A stretch of 7,980 nucleotides of DNA from JAICIG01 sp035532215 (GTDB taxonomy: Bacteria > Planctomycetota > Planctomycetia > Pirellulales > JAICIG01), in assembly GCA_035532215.1 (NCBI GenBank), contig DATKRK010000415.1:1-7980 (forward strand), in the 5' to 3' direction. Position numbers and translations under genes: made by a program. Positions 6,979 through 7,980 of this stretch are shown here, one piece after another; position 1 is the stretch's first letter, and each line of letters starts with the position of its first letter. The notes beneath the pieces were generated by a model. The model searched no databases, had not been told where the DNA came from, and saw only the letters and a list, made by a program, of their open reading frames with translations.

Positions 6979-7305
6979 CTACCCGGCCGGCATGTGTCGT
7001 TGCAGGAACATCATCGCTACGTCGAGCGAGAGCGGTTCCGTCTCCTCGTTCTGCGGCGAGGGCGGCGGTAAACTTTCCTCCAGTTCGTGCAAGGCCAGCT
7101 CCAGCGCTTCGCTCGATAGCTGGCTCGGGTCGCTTCCCGGCCTCGTCTCGGCGAGTTGTGTCATCCAGCCCTGGTGGCAGGATTTGAGCGCCTGCGACAG
7201 TTGCTCCAGGCTCTGAAGCAGCGTCTTCTGGACGCGAAGCTGCTCGTACAGGCCCGGCCGGTCCTGGAGCATTTCCATCACGATGGTTTTGTAGAGCGGC
7301 GGCAT
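6979..7305 (-). CDS. Conserved-looking 108-aa helical protein, function unknown
   Basis: The start is the ATG at 7305, preceded by GAGGAG with a 7-nt gap. The frame is open further upstream to 7602, but that part lacks a ribosome site and reads like non-coding sequence. The product begins MPPLYKTIVMEML and is mainly amphipathic helix (about residues 10-50), followed by a PGSDPSQLSSEALELALHEL segment at 56-75 and an acidic Pro-rich stretch (79-92), ending in another short helix. There is no signal peptide or membrane segment, so it is expected to be cytosolic. It resembles, from memory, small hypothetical proteins of proteobacterial mobile elements, but no named family is claimed. It lies upstream of and in line with the methylase-helicase gene, so the two may be co-transcribed and act together. 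Confidence 0.8.
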   Translation of the reverse strand: MPPLYKTIVMEMLQDRPGLYEQLRVQKTLLQSLEQLSQALKSCHQGWMTQLAETRPGSDPSQLSSEALELALHELEESLPPPSPQNEETEPLSLDVAMMFLQRHMPAG

Positions 7306-7312
7306 GGGTTTT

Positions 7313-7318
7313 CTCCTC
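7313..7318 (-). promoter_or_regulatory. Shine-Dalgarno site of the 108-aa gene
   Basis: GAGGAG on the minus strand lies 7 nt before the ATG at 7305. It sets the start and excludes the longer frame from 7602, as well as the overlapping large-gene frame running through the same DNA. Confidence 0.75.
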
Positions 7319-7398
7319 ACGTTCAACGACGGCGACCGGCGCCGTCCCCGCCTCACCGGGGTCGTCTGCGAACCCTGGCAACAGGGCGGTGTGGGGCG

Positions 7399-7427
7399 AT
7401 CTTCTCTTGGCCATACGGTGCTGTCAA
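7399..7427 (-). promoter_or_regulatory. Possible promoter for the 108-aa gene
   Basis: On the minus strand TTGACA (7422-7427) is a perfect -35 hexamer, followed after 17 bp by GAAGAT (7399-7404), a poor -10 with 3 of 6 matches. It lies about 95 bp upstream of the gene start. The strong -35 and correct spacing are the only support. Confidence 0.3.
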
Positions 7428-7646
7428 GCAACCGCAGGTTGTCAGACTTTGCGATAAATGCAACTGTTTTTGCAAGCCGATGCCAGACGAACCGTCCGAA
7501 TGTCAAGAATAGCCGGGCAGCACGCGGCAAACTCAAGCTGCGTCGCTTGGGCAAACCGTTTGGCAGGCCGAAGAGTTCGACACTGCTTGTGGCGAAATCC
7601 ATGACGGGGCGGGGCGGGCGTTAATCTGGCTATCCAGGTGCGAGTC

Positions 7647-7662
7647 ATAGCCTTTGAGCTAT
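7647..7662. promoter_or_regulatory. Operator-like palindrome 1
   Basis: ATAGCCTTTGAGCTAT has ATAGC/GCTAT arms around a 6-base centre. It abuts and overlaps by one base the -35 hexamer of the toxin-relic promoter. A second copy (13/16 identical) lies 25 bp further on. Paired palindromes over a promoter are typical binding sites for the Xre-type antitoxins of this toxin class. Confidence 0.6.
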
Positions 7663-7690
7663 TGACACGGAATAGCCTAAAAGCTATGAT
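7662..7690 (+). promoter_or_regulatory. Near-consensus sigma-70 promoter
   Basis: TTGACA at 7662-7667, a 17-bp spacer and TATGAT at 7685-7690 match the housekeeping consensus at 11 of 12 positions. The predicted transcription start, near 7697, falls on the first codon of the toxin remnant. Two palindromes overlap it, so it should be repressible. Confidence 0.75.
7672..7687. promoter_or_regulatory. Operator-like palindrome 2
   Basis: ATAGCCTAAAAGCTAT lies in the promoter spacer and covers the first half of the -10 hexamer. It is the second copy of the site at 7647-7662. A repressor bound here would block RNA polymerase directly. Confidence 0.6.
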
Positions 7691-7696
7691 TGATTA

Positions 7697-7903
7697 ACGT
7701 GGCATGTCGCGACGACCGATGACTTTGACGAATGGTTTGCCGAACTGGACGAAGACGGCCAGGCCGAAATCATCGCCAAGGTGGAATTGCTGAAAATCCT
7801 CGGGCCGAAACTATCCCGCCCCCATGCGGATACTCTCAACCTATCTTCCGCAGGTCGGTTTGGTAATTTCCGTGAATTTCCCGAGCGGCGTCAGGAGCCG
7901 TAA
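7697..7903 (+). pseudogene. RelE/HigB-type (Gp49-like) toxin remnant
   Basis: From 7700 the plus strand reads WHVATTDDFDEWFAELDEDG, then QAEIIAKVELLKILGP and SRPHADTLN, ending at 7840. This is the N-terminal half of a RelE/ParE-superfamily toxin of the Gp49-like/HigB type, an mRNA-cleaving enzyme when intact. The expected ATG is replaced by ACG at 7697-7699 (TGA two codons before), and no other in-frame start precedes it. After residue 47 the family pattern (a conserved KELR-like segment and the C-terminal strands) is missing; an unrelated tail runs to TAA at 7901. No antitoxin gene follows. The gene is therefore dead at both ends, although its promoter and operators look whole. Confidence 0.8.
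7865..7881. repeat. Short direct repeat near the toxin break
   Basis: AATTTCC occurs twice (7865-7871 and 7875-7881) separated by three bases, inside the unrelated tail that replaces the toxin's second half. It may be chance or part of the junction. Confidence 0.35.
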
Positions 7904-7980
7904 GAGTCGGGATCGAGTCCCAGCAGGGTGACGACCTGACGCTGCACGGGCGTCAGTTCCGTGACCATCACTCGCGGCTC
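7891..7980 (-). CDS. C-terminal end of an unidentified protein
   Basis: A minus-strand frame enters from the right edge and ends at TGA (7891-7893), giving the last 29 residues. It contains VTELTPVQRQVVTLLGLDP and ends DSYGS. The LTxxQxxVxxLLGLDPxxY pattern, a short helix-turn-helix-like tail, recalls C-termini of some phage or mobile-element proteins, but I do not recognise the family. Codon use fits the rest of the window. Its stop codon overlaps the end of the toxin remnant's frame, so the break in the toxin gene lies between 7841 and this gene. Confidence 0.5.
   Translation of the reverse strand, partial: EPRVMVTELTPVQRQVVTLLGLDPDSYGS

Larger units (their letters stand above)
7306..7646. 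other. Long gene-poor stretch
   Basis: I see no convincing gene here on either strand. Frames that stay open lack ribosome sites and read as low-information Arg/Pro/Ala sequence. Apart from the Shine-Dalgarno site and weak promoter given separately, there is a TTGC-rich patch near 7450-7475 with an inverted TTGC/GCAA pair and a CTGG-ctat-CCAG mini-palindrome at 7626-7637. Confidence 0.45.

Noticed and set aside
6578..7414. Large-gene frame extending to an ATG at 7414 (2,002 residues)
   Set aside because: The ATG has no ribosome site, and most of the extension lies antiphase across the well-supported 108-residue gene. Family sequence begins at the 6577 start.
7306..7602. Upstream extension of the 108-residue protein to 7602
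   Set aside because: GAGGAG stands directly before the ATG at 7305, and the extension is Arg/Pro-rich and crosses the candidate promoter.
7442..7648. 68-codon minus-strand open frame
   Set aside because: It has no ribosome site and no recognisable pattern, and its start overlaps the operator region.

Overview
The window is GC-rich and looks like a piece of a mobile or integrated element (integrative conjugative element or plasmid) from a proteobacterium, most likely an alphaproteobacterium. That placement is an inference from base composition and gene content, not from a database match. No rRNA, tRNA, CRISPR array or complete insertion sequence was recognised.

Most of the window (about 1406-7305, minus strand) holds two co-directional genes. 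The first is a 108-residue helical protein of unknown function. The second is a protein of about 1,723 residues that fuses an N-terminal N6-adenine methyltransferase fold to an SF2/SNF2-type helicase, the architecture of the 'N12 class' methylase-helicases related to phage P1 DarB. Both have good Shine-Dalgarno sequences. About 400 bp separate them, and that gap holds a large imperfect palindrome (6602-6780) just upstream of the large gene's ribosome binding site. Further downstream on the same strand (1-468, cut by the window edge) is a prepilin/pseudopilin-like gene.

Between the large gene and the pilin-like gene sits a visibly AT-richer ankyrin-repeat gene on the opposite strand (798-1307). 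It is bracketed by direct repeats. The 3' end of the methylase-helicase gene and the intergenic sequence after it occur twice, at 508-637 and 1370-1499, exactly 862 bp apart. The first 44 bp, covering an interlaced palindrome, the stop codon and the last codons, are identical; identity falls through the coding part. The ankyrin gene therefore looks like cargo inserted at the 3' end of the large gene.

The right end (7620-7980) is a scar. A near-consensus sigma-70 promoter with two copies of a 16-bp operator-like palindrome faces a RelE/HigB-type toxin remnant that has lost its start codon and its C-terminal part and has no visible antitoxin. Running into it from the right is the last 29 codons of an unidentified minus-strand gene. 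About 340 bp between the 108-residue protein gene and this scar (7306-7646) hold only a possible weak minus-strand promoter.
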